From positions 41,347-105,346 of the forward strand of contig CAMOER010000005.1 of NCBI GenBank assembly GCA_946612455.1: a stretch of 64,000 nt of DNA, in the 5' to 3' direction. Shown piece after piece: positions 16,475 through 24,246 of this stretch. A program made the translations under genes and the position numbers. Each line of letters opens with the position of its first letter. Within the stretch, counting starts at the first letter, position 1. This DNA is from UBA3305 sp002373555 (lineage in GTDB: Bacteria; Bacillota; Clostridia; Lachnospirales; Lachnospiraceae). Under the pieces are notes generated by a model. That model had not been told where the DNA came from. It worked only from the letters and a program-made list of their open reading frames with translations, and made no database searches.

Positions 16475-18267
16475 TTATTTAATCTGTCGAAATATTTTCG
16501 GTAGTTCTCATCGAACTGTTTCTGATAAACCGGATCGCCCGAGTGGTGGAGATTGTGGATGTACAGATGCTCTTTTCCGTTGATGGAATCATCCGTTCTT
16601 CCGAGCATGTAGACGGCCAGATCCGAACATTGATCTGAGATCCGCTCCAGATTCTGCAGGATGTTCTGGAATTCAATGCCGTTGATGACATTGCACTGGC
16701 CCTGGGTCATCCGCCGCACATGACGGCTGCGGATCTCTTCGATCATCTCGTCGTTCACTTCCTCGAGCGGCTCGACCTTTCTGGCGAGATCCAGATCGCC
16801 GGTCTTGTAGGAGCTGATCGCCAGGGAGAGGATCTCGTGGATGGCGTCCGTAGCCGTCGTGATCTCATGGATGGCGGTTTCGGACAGCGGACTGCCGCTC
16901 ACGTGCAGACGTACGATCTCGTTGGTCATGTGGACGGCCATGTCGCCCATTCGCTCGAAGCAGGTGAGCGCCTGGAGCAGAAAGCTCTGCTGCCGGTGAT
17001 CTGAATCGAGCAGGATGTGCGGCGAGATGGCGACCAGATATTTGCTGGAGGCATCGGCCATGCGGTCGAGCAGCTCTTCGCGTTCATCGATGCGTCTGTT
17101 CCGGGCTTCTTCATAGCGGAAGATCTGGTCGACGGCGCCTTCGAAATTATGCAGCGCGATATCGCCCATATAGGAGATCAGCTTGTCGGCTTCCGCAAGC
17201 GCCAGACCGGGGTTCTCTACGAGCCTGATATCCAGCTGGCTCAGCGTATTCTCGTAGATCGCATCCTCTTCATCGACCGGCTCGTCGCGCACGATCTTCT
17301 CTGCAATGCCGGCCATGGCATTGGAAAACGGAAGAAGCAGTACTGCAGGGACCAGACGGAACAGACCGTGGACGTTCGCGACGCCGCCGGATTTCAGTGT
17401 TGCGTTCCAGATGCTGTCCGGGAGCAGGCCGGTCGTTCGGAGGATGCCGACAGCGGCAAACAGCATGACGGCAGCGATTACGTTGTAAATGATGTGCACC
17501 AGACAGGTGCGGATCTGCGCCGGCTTTGCGCCGAGACGGCAGACCAGGTAAGTCGTGACGCAGTCGCCGATATTGACGCCGATGATCACCGCGAACACGG
17601 CACTGAATTTGATGCCGACCGAGCTTGCGATCGACTGCAGGATACCGACTACAGCGGAAGAACTCTGGATCACGCCTGTGACCAATACGCCGGAAAGGAA
17701 GCCGAGTACGTAATTGCCTTCAAAGGAGGTCAGAAGACCGCTTAAGGAGTCTCCGAATGCGCCGACGGCGCTGGACATATTCATCAGTCCGACGAACAGG
17801 ATGCCGAAGCCCATGAACACGGTCCCGGCCGGGCCGGATGCCTTGTTCTTTACGAACATGATCAGGATAATGCCGATCGTGAGCGCAAGCGGGGCAAGAT
17901 TATCAGATTTGAAAAAATACAGAAGGCTGCCGGCATCCGCACCGACATCCATCAGACGGATGATCTGGGCCGTGATGCTGGTACCGACATTCGCGCCGAG
18001 CACGATGCCGATCGACTGCCGGAAGGTCAGATAACCCGCGCCGACAAGGCCGACAGTAAGAACAATGGTAGCGGTGGAGCTCTGGATCATGCAGGTGACG
18101 AGCATGCCGAGCAGAAAGCTCATCAGCGGGTTCTTGGTAAGATGCGAGAGGACAGCCTGCATGGCACCGCCGGAACCGGATTTTAAGCCGTCGCCCATGA
18201 TGCGCATGCCGTAGAGAAAGAGGGATAATCCGCCGAGCATTGCGATTATCCGGTAGAAGATGATCAT
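16462..18267 (-). CDS. Na/Pi cotransporter family protein with C-terminal PhoU-like domain
   Basis: The 601-residue protein has two inverted Na_Pi_cotrans repeats in residues 1-330. Each contains a QSS motif (MIQSSTATIVLTVGLVGAGY and GVIQSSSAVVGILQSIASSV). A cytosolic PhoU-like helical domain fills about residues 350-590. Family members use the sodium gradient to import phosphate; the PhoU part may regulate activity. GGAGG stands before the ATG. The gene is alone, between the terminator at 16453 and the small Cys-rich gene upstream. The length is typical for the two-domain bacterial form. Confidence 0.9.
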   Translation of the reverse strand: MIIFYRIIAMLGGLSLFLYGMRIMGDGLKSGSGGAMQAVLSHLTKNPLMSFLLGMLVTCMIQSSTATIVLTVGLVGAGYLTFRQSIGIVLGANVGTSITAQIIRLMDVGADAGSLLYFFKSDNLAPLALTIGIILIMFVKNKASGPAGTVFMGFGILFVGLMNMSSAVGAFGDSLSGLLTSFEGNYVLGFLSGVLVTGVIQSSSAVVGILQSIASSVGIKFSAVFAVIIGVNIGDCVTTYLVCRLGAKPAQIRTCLVHIIYNVIAAVMLFAAVGILRTTGLLPDSIWNATLKSGGVANVHGLFRLVPAVLLLPFSNAMAGIAEKIVRDEPVDEEDAIYENTLSQLDIRLVENPGLALAEADKLISYMGDIALHNFEGAVDQIFRYEEARNRRIDEREELLDRMADASSKYLVAISPHILLDSDHRQQSFLLQALTCFERMGDMAVHMTNEIVRLHVSGSPLSETAIHEITTATDAIHEILSLAISSYKTGDLDLARKVEPLEEVNDEMIEEIRSRHVRRMTQGQCNVINGIEFQNILQNLERISDQCSDLAVYMLGRTDDSINGKEHLYIHNLHHSGDPVYQKQFDENYRKYFDRLNKGAA

Positions 18268-18372
18268 TCGTTTCCTCCGTGGTTTTCACTTGCTTTTTAC
18301 TTTCCTTTTTTGCCGGATAAATGATAACTGAAAGAGATGAAATACGCAAGAGAAAAGATTTGCAATAGAGAG

Positions 18373-18401
18373 TAAAAAAGTGAGACAGCAATGCTGTCTC
18401 A
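18373..18401 (-). terminator. Terminator overlapping the stop codon of the 54-residue gene
   Basis: On the minus strand GTGAGACAGC pairs with GCTGTCTCAC, followed by a TTTTTTACT tract. The stop codon TGA lies in the first arm. Confidence 0.8.
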
Positions 18402-18563
18402 CCTGGATTCCGTTTTCTTTTCTTCGTCTTTTTCCTTCGGCTTCGGACCGTATTTACAGGTGATGCGTTCGCAGTCCCCGCGCATGCCGGCATCCTTGCA
18501 GTACTGTTCTCTTTCGAGGCAGTAATTCCAGCCGTCGCTTTCCGTAACAAATGCTCTGTTCAT
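18399..18563 (-). CDS. Small Cys-rich protein, 54 residues, unknown function
   Basis: An ATG preceded by AGGTTCC opens a 54-codon frame ending within the terminator hairpin. The protein begins MNRAFVTESDGWNYCLEREQ and has four cysteines (15, 22, 31, 36) and a highly charged Lys/Glu tail. The Cys spacing (C-x6-C-x8-C-x4-C) could bind a metal, but no family is recognised. It lies 21 bp downstream of the CopA-CopZ gene on the same strand, so it is probably co-transcribed with the copper genes. A role in metal handling is only a guess from that position. Confidence 0.6.
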   Translation of the reverse strand: MNRAFVTESDGWNYCLEREQYCKDAGMRGDCERITCKYGPKPKEKDEEKKTESR

Positions 18564-18584
18564 CGGAACCTCCGGACGGCAGGA

Positions 18585-18794
18585 TCAGGCGATGCCGAGA
18601 TAAGTGTAATCCTTATCCTCGATCGCTTTCTTTACCGCGGCTTCGTCGAATTCACCGGTATAGGTGATCACGGCGTTGTTTGCCTCGTGGCTGGGTGCTG
18701 CACTTTCAACGAAGGGAAGGGCTTCCAGGGCCTTCTTTACATTTGCCTCGCAGTGTCCGCACATCATTCCTTCGATCTTGACTGTCTTTGTCAT
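18585..18794 (-). CDS. copZ: Possible independently translated CopZ-like copper chaperone (internal start within copA)
   Basis: Within the copA frame, the ATG at 18794 is preceded by GAAAGGAGAACTGAA, a full Shine-Dalgarno site at good spacing. Translation from it would give a 69-residue protein (MTKTVKIEGMMCGHCEANVK...) with the size and fold of a stand-alone CopZ. The upstream linker in the fusion (TIKNKDPERRTE) reads through what looks like a former intergenic region. Either a stop was lost and copZ fused to copA, or both the fusion and free CopZ are made. The internal start is seen in sequence; its use is inference. Confidence 0.5.
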   Translation of the reverse strand: MTKTVKIEGMMCGHCEANVKKALEALPFVESAAPSHEANNAVITYTGEFDEAAVKKAIEDKDYTYLGIA

Positions 18795-21176
18795 TTCAGT
18801 TCTCCTTTCAGGATCCTTGTTTTTTATAGTTTCTGAAGCACCTTCCGTTCCGGCATTTCCGAAAGCCTCTGCGGCTTCGGGCGCGGGAAGTGCGCGGTGT
18901 TTCATGGGTTTATCATGGCTGGTATCCCGCATGTCGAACAGGTTCAGCCGGAGCGCATTCATGCATACCGTGAAGCTCGAAAGGCTCATGGCCGCGGCGC
19001 CGAACATCGGATTCATCTTCCAGGCGAACAGGCCGGCCGCGAGCGGTATGCAGATCAGATTATAGAAGAATGCCCAGAACAGGTTCTCGTGGATGTTCTT
19101 CAGTACCTTGCGGCTTAAGCGGACCGCGGCGGCGACATCCGAAAGAGAGCTGTTCATCAGGACGATATCCGCGCTGTCGATGGCAACGTCCGTGCCTGCG
19201 CCGATGGCGATGCCGACATCCGCACGGGTGAGGGCGGGGGCATCGTTGATGCCGTCGCCGACCATGGCGGTCCTGCCGCGGGACTGCAGCTGCCGGATGA
19301 CGGCTTCCTTGCCGTCCGGCAGGACGCCGGCGATCACGGTATCCACGCCGGCCTGCTTTCCGATAGCCTGCGCTGTGCCTTCATTGTCGCCCGTAAGCAT
19401 GACGACCTCAACGCCCATATTCTTGAGCTGGCTGATCGCTGCCGGGGAATCCGGCTTGATCACGTCGGCAACGGCGATAATGCCGGCGGGACGGCCGTCT
19501 GCTTCGAAGAACAGCGGTGTTTTTCCTTCGGCGGAGAGCGCTTCCGCGGCGGAAGACGTTTCCAGGCCGATGTTCACCAGTGTGCTGATATATTTGCGGC
19601 TGCCGCCATGTACGGATTTTCCCGCGATTGTCGCTGTCAGTCCGTTCCCAGGCAGGGCAGTAAAGTCTTCGGCTTCCGCGGCTTCGATTCCGGCAGCTTC
19701 CGCATTCTTTACGATCGCTTTAGCGAGCGGGTGCTCGCTGTGTGCCTCCAGAGAATAGGCAAGCTGCAGCAGGCTTTCCTTCGTAAAGCCGTCCGTGGGC
19801 AGAATGTCCGTCACTTCCGGCTCGCCCGCGGTGATCGTTCCGGTCTTATCAAGCGCGATGATCTGCACTTTGCCGGCGGATTCCAGTGCTTCGCCGGTCT
19901 TGAAGAGGACGCCGGCCTTTGCGCCCATGCCGTTCCCGACCATGATGGCGACCGGTGTTGCCAGGCCGAGCGCACAGGGGCAGGAAATAACGAGCACGGA
20001 GATCGCGCGCGCCAGCGCAAAGCTGACGGTCTGCCCCGCGATCAGCCAGCCGATCATCACAATGACGGCGATGCCGATGACGGCAGGAACGAAGATGCCG
20101 GATACCTGATCGGCGATCCTGGCGACCGGCGCTTTCGTCGCGGCGGCATCCGAGACCATGTGGATGATCTGGCTGAGCGTCGTGTCTTCCCCGACGCGGG
20201 TCGCTCTCGCGGTGATGTAGCCGGACTGGTTGATGGTCGCAGCACTGATCTGATCGCCTTCGGCTTTGTCGACCGGGATGGATTCGCCTGTCAGTGCGGA
20301 TTCGTTGACGGCCGAATGTCCGGTCAGGATGATGCCATCGACCGGGATGGATTCGCCGGGCTTTACGGCGAAGATATCGCCGGGAATGACTTCTTCGATG
20401 CTGACCTCGGTCTCTTTGCCGTCCCGCAGCAGTACGGCGGTCTTCGGCGCAAGCTTCATCAGGCTCTTGAGCGCATCGGTGGTGCGGCCTTTGGACATCG
20501 CTTCCAGCATCTTTCCGACGGTGATCAGCGCCGGGATCATGGCGGCGGATTCGAAGTACAGCTGTCCGTGATAAAGTTCCATCAGCTCCATATTGGAGGC
20601 GCCTTTCGTAATCATACCACACATTTCATAGAATACAAAGGTGCTCCAGCCGAAGGAGACGGACGAGCCGAGCGCGACCAGCGTATCCATATTCGGTGCG
20701 CCGTGGCGCAGTGAAGAGAAGCCGCTCGTAAAGAATTTGCCGTTGATGATCATGACGATGACCGCCAGCAGCATCTGGGTGAGCGCCAGGCCGAGATGAT
20801 TGTGGTCGAAATAGGACGGCAGCGGCCAGTGCAGCATATTATGGCCCATCGTGATGTACATCAGGACGGCCAGAAAACCGACGGAGAGGATGAGCCGGCG
20901 CTTCAGCTTCGGCGTCTCGCGGTCGATAAGGGCATCTGCCTCCTCTGCAATGGAAGAGCGCTTCTCAGACGCAGATGCGCCTTTTTTCTTTGCTTCATAG
21001 CCGGCCTTCACAACCGCATCGATGACTGTATCGGGCGAGATATCGCCTTCCACGCTCATGGAATTGGTGAGCAGGCTCACCGAGCAGGAGGTGACGCCGG
21101 GCAGCGAACTGACTGCTTTTTCCACACGTGCCTGGCAGGCCGCGCAGCTCATTCCGGTAACGATATATTGTTCCAT
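18585..21176 (-). CDS. copA: Copper-translocating P1B-type ATPase with a CopZ-like domain fused at the C-terminus
   Basis: This 863-residue protein has an N-terminal heavy-metal domain (GMSCAACQ), membrane helices, the CPC motif of Cu(I) ATPases (SCPCALGLATP), the phosphorylation site DKTGT and the hinge MVGDGINDAPAL. After the last helices, a linker of about 45 residues leads to a second metal domain (EGMMCGHCEANVKKAL). C-terminal heavy-metal domains are unusual in CopA. The start is taken at 21176, where AGAAAGG is well spaced; an ATG at 21182 is too close to it. It lies 15 bp after csoR. Expected role: copper export from the cytoplasm, repressed by CsoR. Confidence 0.93.
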   Translation of the reverse strand: MEQYIVTGMSCAACQARVEKAVSSLPGVTSCSVSLLTNSMSVEGDISPDTVIDAVVKAGYEAKKKGASASEKRSSIAEEADALIDRETPKLKRRLILSVGFLAVLMYITMGHNMLHWPLPSYFDHNHLGLALTQMLLAVIVMIINGKFFTSGFSSLRHGAPNMDTLVALGSSVSFGWSTFVFYEMCGMITKGASNMELMELYHGQLYFESAAMIPALITVGKMLEAMSKGRTTDALKSLMKLAPKTAVLLRDGKETEVSIEEVIPGDIFAVKPGESIPVDGIILTGHSAVNESALTGESIPVDKAEGDQISAATINQSGYITARATRVGEDTTLSQIIHMVSDAAATKAPVARIADQVSGIFVPAVIGIAVIVMIGWLIAGQTVSFALARAISVLVISCPCALGLATPVAIMVGNGMGAKAGVLFKTGEALESAGKVQIIALDKTGTITAGEPEVTDILPTDGFTKESLLQLAYSLEAHSEHPLAKAIVKNAEAAGIEAAEAEDFTALPGNGLTATIAGKSVHGGSRKYISTLVNIGLETSSAAEALSAEGKTPLFFEADGRPAGIIAVADVIKPDSPAAISQLKNMGVEVVMLTGDNEGTAQAIGKQAGVDTVIAGVLPDGKEAVIRQLQSRGRTAMVGDGINDAPALTRADVGIAIGAGTDVAIDSADIVLMNSSLSDVAAAVRLSRKVLKNIHENLFWAFFYNLICIPLAAGLFAWKMNPMFGAAAMSLSSFTVCMNALRLNLFDMRDTSHDKPMKHRALPAPEAAEAFGNAGTEGASETIKNKDPERRTEMTKTVKIEGMMCGHCEANVKKALEALPFVESAAPSHEANNAVITYTGEFDEAAVKKAIEDKDYTYLGIA

Positions 21177-21191
21177 GATCATGCCTTTCTG

Positions 21192-21530
21192 TTATTTCAT
21201 CAGTTTCATCAGGATTTTTACCAGTTCGTCCACGGAACCGTCCTCGCCGGCGCGGATGTCGTTCGCCACGCAGCCTTTGATATGGCAGGAAAGCAGCTCT
21301 TTGTTGAAGCTGTTCAGGGCGCTTGTGACAGCGGACACCTGGATGAGGATATCCGGACAGTAAGCATCGTTCTCCACCATCTTCTCGATGCCGCGGATCT
21401 GTCCCTCTGCGCGTTTCAGGCGGGTCAGGAGTGCTTTCTGCTCTTCGGGGGAACGTTTCTTGTGGCGGATCCCGTGTTCATCTGTATACTGCGTATCGGA
21501 ATGCCCGCAGCAGGCCGGTGTTTTTGTCAT
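21192..21530 (-). CDS. csoR: CsoR-type copper-sensing transcriptional repressor
   Basis: The 112-residue all-helical regulator has the Cys-His-Cys copper triad: Cys58, His83 and Cys87, with the 25- and 4-residue spacings found in Bacillus CsoR. The family helix RLKRAEGQIRGIEKMVEN is present. An N-terminal extension with CCGH and more histidines is not in the core fold. Apo-CsoR binds GC-rich inverted repeats and releases DNA with Cu(I). It heads the csoR-copA operon, downstream of two matching operators, so it should be autoregulated. ATG follows GGGAGG. Confidence 0.93.
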   Translation of the reverse strand: MTKTPACCGHSDTQYTDEHGIRHKKRSPEEQKALLTRLKRAEGQIRGIEKMVENDAYCPDILIQVSAVTSALNSFNKELLSCHIKGCVANDIRAGEDGSVDELVKILMKLMK

Positions 21531-21570
21531 GGAGGACCTCCCGGATCAGTATGATCAAAATGAATTGCAG

Positions 21571-21587
21571 ATACCCCCGTGGGGTAT
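21571..21587. promoter_or_regulatory. CsoR operator 2 (leader)
   Basis: ATACCCC-CGT-GGGGTAT is a perfect inverted repeat of the CsoR type (TACCCC/GGGGTA). It lies between the promoter and csoR. Confidence 0.8.
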
Positions 21588-21600
21588 CCAGGCAATGCCT

Positions 21601-21629
21601 ATAATATACCCCCATAGGGTATGTGTCAA
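21601..21629 (-). promoter_or_regulatory. csoR-copA promoter with CsoR operator 1 in the spacer
   Basis: On the minus strand TTGACA (21629-21624) and TATTAT (21606-21601) are separated by 17 bases. The spacer contains ATACCC-TATG-GGGGTAT (21605-21622), a second CsoR-type dyad. Repressor bound here would cover the promoter directly. Confidence 0.85.
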
Positions 21630-21711
21630 GGGGATCATCGGGAAATCTTGCAATCCGTACAGGAATGGTGTAAAGTCGGATTATCAAGGAAAATGAAAAG
21701 AGGTGGCGGGA

Positions 21712-22191
21712 ATGAAAGATACCTTAATGGTCTATTACAGCCTGAACGGCAATACGGCTTTTGTTGCCGAAGAGCTGATGAAACACATCGACATGGATGT
21801 GGAACGGCTGAAAGTCAGGAATGAACCGAAGGCCAGCGGCTTCGGAAAGTTCCTTGCGGGCGGTGCGGCCGCGCTCCGGGGGACCGATCCGGGACTCTGG
21901 CCGGTGAATGCCGATCCGAGAGAGTATTATGAGATCGTGATCGCGTTCCCGGTGTGGGCGGGCACCTATCCACCGGCCGTCGGCGCGTTCTTAAAGCAGA
22001 AGCCGTTCCGCGGGAAGAATGTCTATCTGATCGGATGCTCTGCTTCGGGCAATGCTGAAGGCGCGTTCAGCAAGCTGACAGATGCACTTTCCGGGAATAC
22101 GGTCGTGGGAACGCTGAGCCTTCGGAATCCGGCGAAGCACAGGGAAGAGGCGGCGGAGGAGATCCGGGTGTTTGCTTCCAGAAGACACTGA
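21712..22191 (+). CDS. Flavodoxin family protein
   Basis: The 159-residue protein begins KDTLMVYYSLNGNTAFVAEE, a flavodoxin phosphate-binding loop (S-x-N-G-N-T), and later has YEIVIAFPVWAGTYPPAVGAF and NVYLIGCSASGNAEGAFSKL. It would bind FMN and act as a small electron carrier or NAD(P)H-dependent oxidoreductase. The ATG at 21712 follows AGAGGTGG; a GTG at 21703 lies within that site. It is divergent from csoR and transcribed away from the copper operators, so copper control is possible but not shown. Confidence 0.85.
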   Translation: MKDTLMVYYSLNGNTAFVAEELMKHIDMDVERLKVRNEPKASGFGKFLAGGAAALRGTDPGLWPVNADPREYYEIVIAFPVWAGTYPPAVGAFLKQKPFRGKNVYLIGCSASGNAEGAFSKLTDALSGNTVVGTLSLRNPAKHREEAAEEIRVFASRRH

Positions 22192-22196
22192 TGAAA

Positions 22197-22256
22197 CATA
22201 ACCCACGGGGACAGGCACCCCATAACCCACGGGGACAGGCACTCCCCGTGGCTTAT
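22197..22256. repeat. Duplicated 22-bp element plus inverted partial copy
   Basis: CATAACCCACGGGGACAGGC (plus AC) occurs at 22197-22218 and again at 22221-22242, with an inverted remnant (TCCCCGTGGCTTAT) at 22243-22256 that contains the end of the next gene. The arms can fold into a hairpin. The GGGGACAGGCAC core resembles dispersed REP-like elements of other Firmicutes; that link is from memory. Confidence 0.7.
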
Positions 22257-23410
22257 TTCGTTTTCCGTTCAATGCGGCTTTCATTATGAAGGCCGCTGAT
22301 CCTTTCATAGAGGAATACCTTTTTGTCCATCATCATCCTTGCCAGCACGTCCACGACCAGCGCGAAGCTCACGACATACAGCAGGCTCTCAAAACCGCTC
22401 CAGAAGCCGAACACTGTGTTGTAGGTGATCTGCTTCATCTGTTCACACAGCAGATAATAGAACGGGATGTGCGCGAGCAGTACGCTGATGAACAGCGCCC
22501 GGATCAGATACCGGAGAAGCGATGCATCGGCCCACCGGCCTCTGCCTTCCGGCACCAGCCGCAGCCGGAAGAGCCATTTCCCCACCGTATAGCCGCCTGT
22601 CATATACGGCATGTATGTGAGATAGGCTGTCAGCAGCGCGATGCTGATCAGAAGCTCGATGACCTGGCCGGCTGCGCCGTCCGGAATGAGCAGCGCGATG
22701 ACCCATGATACGACATAGACCAGGCTGAAATCGATCAGGAATGCCAGAAAGCGGCGGAAGAAGGGAACACGTTCTCCGCGTGCATACGCAGCTTCATCGA
22801 TCGCTTCTCTTTTCGGAAGCACAAAGCAGATGACCGGCGAGAGGATCCAGCCGGTGATGCCGCCTGCCGTATTCAGGATCAGATCGTCTACGTCAAACGT
22901 TCTGTAGGCATGTGCATAATAACCGTACAGGCCGGAATACTGGGTGAATTCGAAGAACAGCGACACGGCAAATACGATCAGCGCTGACAGGATAAGACCG
23001 CGTCTGTAATAATAATGAAGATATACGCCGAGCGGGAAGAGCAGGACGGCGTTCAGGATCGCCTGATAGACAAAAGGGTTCTTCAGGAATGTGATCAGTT
23101 CGCGCCGGCCGGAAATATCCAGATCCGCCGTACGCCGGATCATCCGCAGAAAATTCCCCGGCTCCAGCTGCATGGCGGGAGCGGTGGAAGAAGCGACTTC
23201 CGCACGGGTGGGCAGCGGGAGGATCACCTGAAAATAGGCGTTTATGAGATACAGGATAAAGCAGTATACCAGAAACGTCCGCAGGAGCGGGATCGCCCCG
23301 TAGCGGCGGTATTCAAAAAGAATGTAAGGGAAGGTGAGTGCGAGCGCCAGCAGCGGAAAGACCATGACGGCGCTCTGCACAGGCCCGAGATAAGTATATA
23401 CGATCGACAT
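22253..23410 (-). CDS. VanZ-like and RDD-domain membrane protein
   Basis: The 385-residue protein joins two membrane domains. Residues 35-190 are VanZ-like (FVYQAILNAVLLFPLGVYLH, VSLFFEFTQYSGLYGYYAHAYRTFDVDDLILNTAGGITG, with the conserved F-E-x-x-Q and D-x-x-D-x-x-x-N-x-x-G features). Residues 210-370 are an RDD domain (RVPFFRRFLAFLIDFSLVY, MTGGYTVGKWLFRLRLV). VanZ is linked to teicoplanin resistance in enterococci, but most homologues have no assigned role. Its stop codon lies inside the repeat at 22243-22256. AAAGGAAACGAC precedes the ATG. Function unknown. Confidence 0.85.
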   Translation of the reverse strand: MSIVYTYLGPVQSAVMVFPLLALALTFPYILFEYRRYGAIPLLRTFLVYCFILYLINAYFQVILPLPTRAEVASSTAPAMQLEPGNFLRMIRRTADLDISGRRELITFLKNPFVYQAILNAVLLFPLGVYLHYYYRRGLILSALIVFAVSLFFEFTQYSGLYGYYAHAYRTFDVDDLILNTAGGITGWILSPVICFVLPKREAIDEAAYARGERVPFFRRFLAFLIDFSLVYVVSWVIALLIPDGAAGQVIELLISIALLTAYLTYMPYMTGGYTVGKWLFRLRLVPEGRGRWADASLLRYLIRALFISVLLAHIPFYYLLCEQMKQITYNTVFGFWSGFESLLYVVSFALVVDVLARMMMDKKVFLYERISGLHNESRIERKTK

Positions 23411-23509
23411 GTCGTTTCCTTTCAGGATGTCTGTACCAATCGGTTTCGTGGACTTTATGCTACACCCTGAAGGAGATCATTGCAAGGATCTTCACAGTTT
23501 TTTCAGACT

Positions 23510-23896
23510 TTATCTGTTCCTGCCGGCATCCGGTCCGGGATTCTTCCGGCGCAGTTTCCGGACATAGTTCTGCACAGCCTTTTTGTCGCTGTCATCAAAC
23601 GCGCGGAATGCGTCCACGACCTCTTTTTCCATCTGCCTGAGCGAGGAGGCGTACTCCTCCTTCGACAGCCCGCTTTCGCCAAAGCCGGTCGCCTGTGCGA
23701 TATTGGCTTCGATCAGCAGGTTCAGAGGAATATCCAGTGCTTCGGCAATCTTCTGCATGGTGGGGACATCGGGTGTACGGATGCCTTTTTCGTAATTGCT
23801 TATCGCGCCGGCACTGTAAGACAGATATCTTCCGAGATCCTCCTGGGTGAGACCGGCTTTCAGTCTGTAATACTTGATCATTTCTGCTAGATTCAT
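23510..23896 (-). CDS. XRE-family helix-turn-helix regulator
   Basis: The 128-residue protein has an N-terminal Cro/C1-type HTH (MIKYYRLKAGLTQEDLGRYL, AGAISNYEKGIRTPDVPTM) in residues 1-65. A C-terminal charged helical region ends RKLRRKNPGPDAGRNR. The ATG at 23896 follows GGAGG by 5 bases; an upstream ATG at 24004 gives a hydrophobic extension without a ribosome site and is rejected. Repeated ACTAAAC motifs upstream suggest self-control. Target genes are unknown. Confidence 0.85.
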   Translation of the reverse strand: MNLAEMIKYYRLKAGLTQEDLGRYLSYSAGAISNYEKGIRTPDVPTMQKIAEALDIPLNLLIEANIAQATGFGESGLSKEEYASSLRQMEKEVVDAFRAFDDSDKKAVQNYVRKLRRKNPGPDAGRNR

Positions 23897-23942
23897 GGCT
23901 GCCTCCGATCGTGCTGTGGATGCAACGAAGTGTTGACTGAAA

Positions 23943-24010
23943 TAGTTTAGCAAATATGCGGAAAAATGGAACATAACTAAACAAATCGTAGAGAAACTAA
24001 ACATATCGTT
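23943..24010. promoter_or_regulatory. Putative operator array upstream of the XRE regulator
   Basis: AACTAAACAAATCGT (23975-23989) and AACTAAACATATCGT (23995-24009) match at 14 of 15 bases and are exactly 20 bp apart, about two helix turns. An inverted half-site TAGTTTAG lies at 23943-23950. The rest of the 350-bp gap (23897-24246) has no gene; it is AT-rich to 24130 and ends with the terminator at 24161-24189. Confidence 0.6.
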
Positions 24011-24160
24011 CGGTCAGCAGGACGGATTCGGACAATATAAAAAATTTGACGGTATTTGAAAAAATGTCAAATACAATTTTAAAAGTGGTATATTCCGCTT
24101 TGATTTCGGAGAGTTTGGATCTGTAAATGTCAGGACCCGGCATCCTGAAAGAGAGGAAAC

Positions 24161-24189
24161 AAAAAAGCAGACCGGTCGGCCCGGTCTGC
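24161..24189 (-). terminator. Terminator of the two-component operon
   Basis: On the minus strand GCAGACCGG pairs with CCGGTCTGC around a 5-base loop, followed by TTTTTT. Confidence 0.8.
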
Positions 24190-24246
24190 CTGGCAGATGA
24201 TATGCAGCTTCCGCCGCACTGCACGGAATGTGAAGCTGTGATCGGA

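Noticed and set aside
17903..18550. 215-codon minus-strand frame
   Set aside because: It overlaps the start of the Na/Pi transporter in another frame; the real gene in its upstream part is the 54-residue Cys-rich protein.
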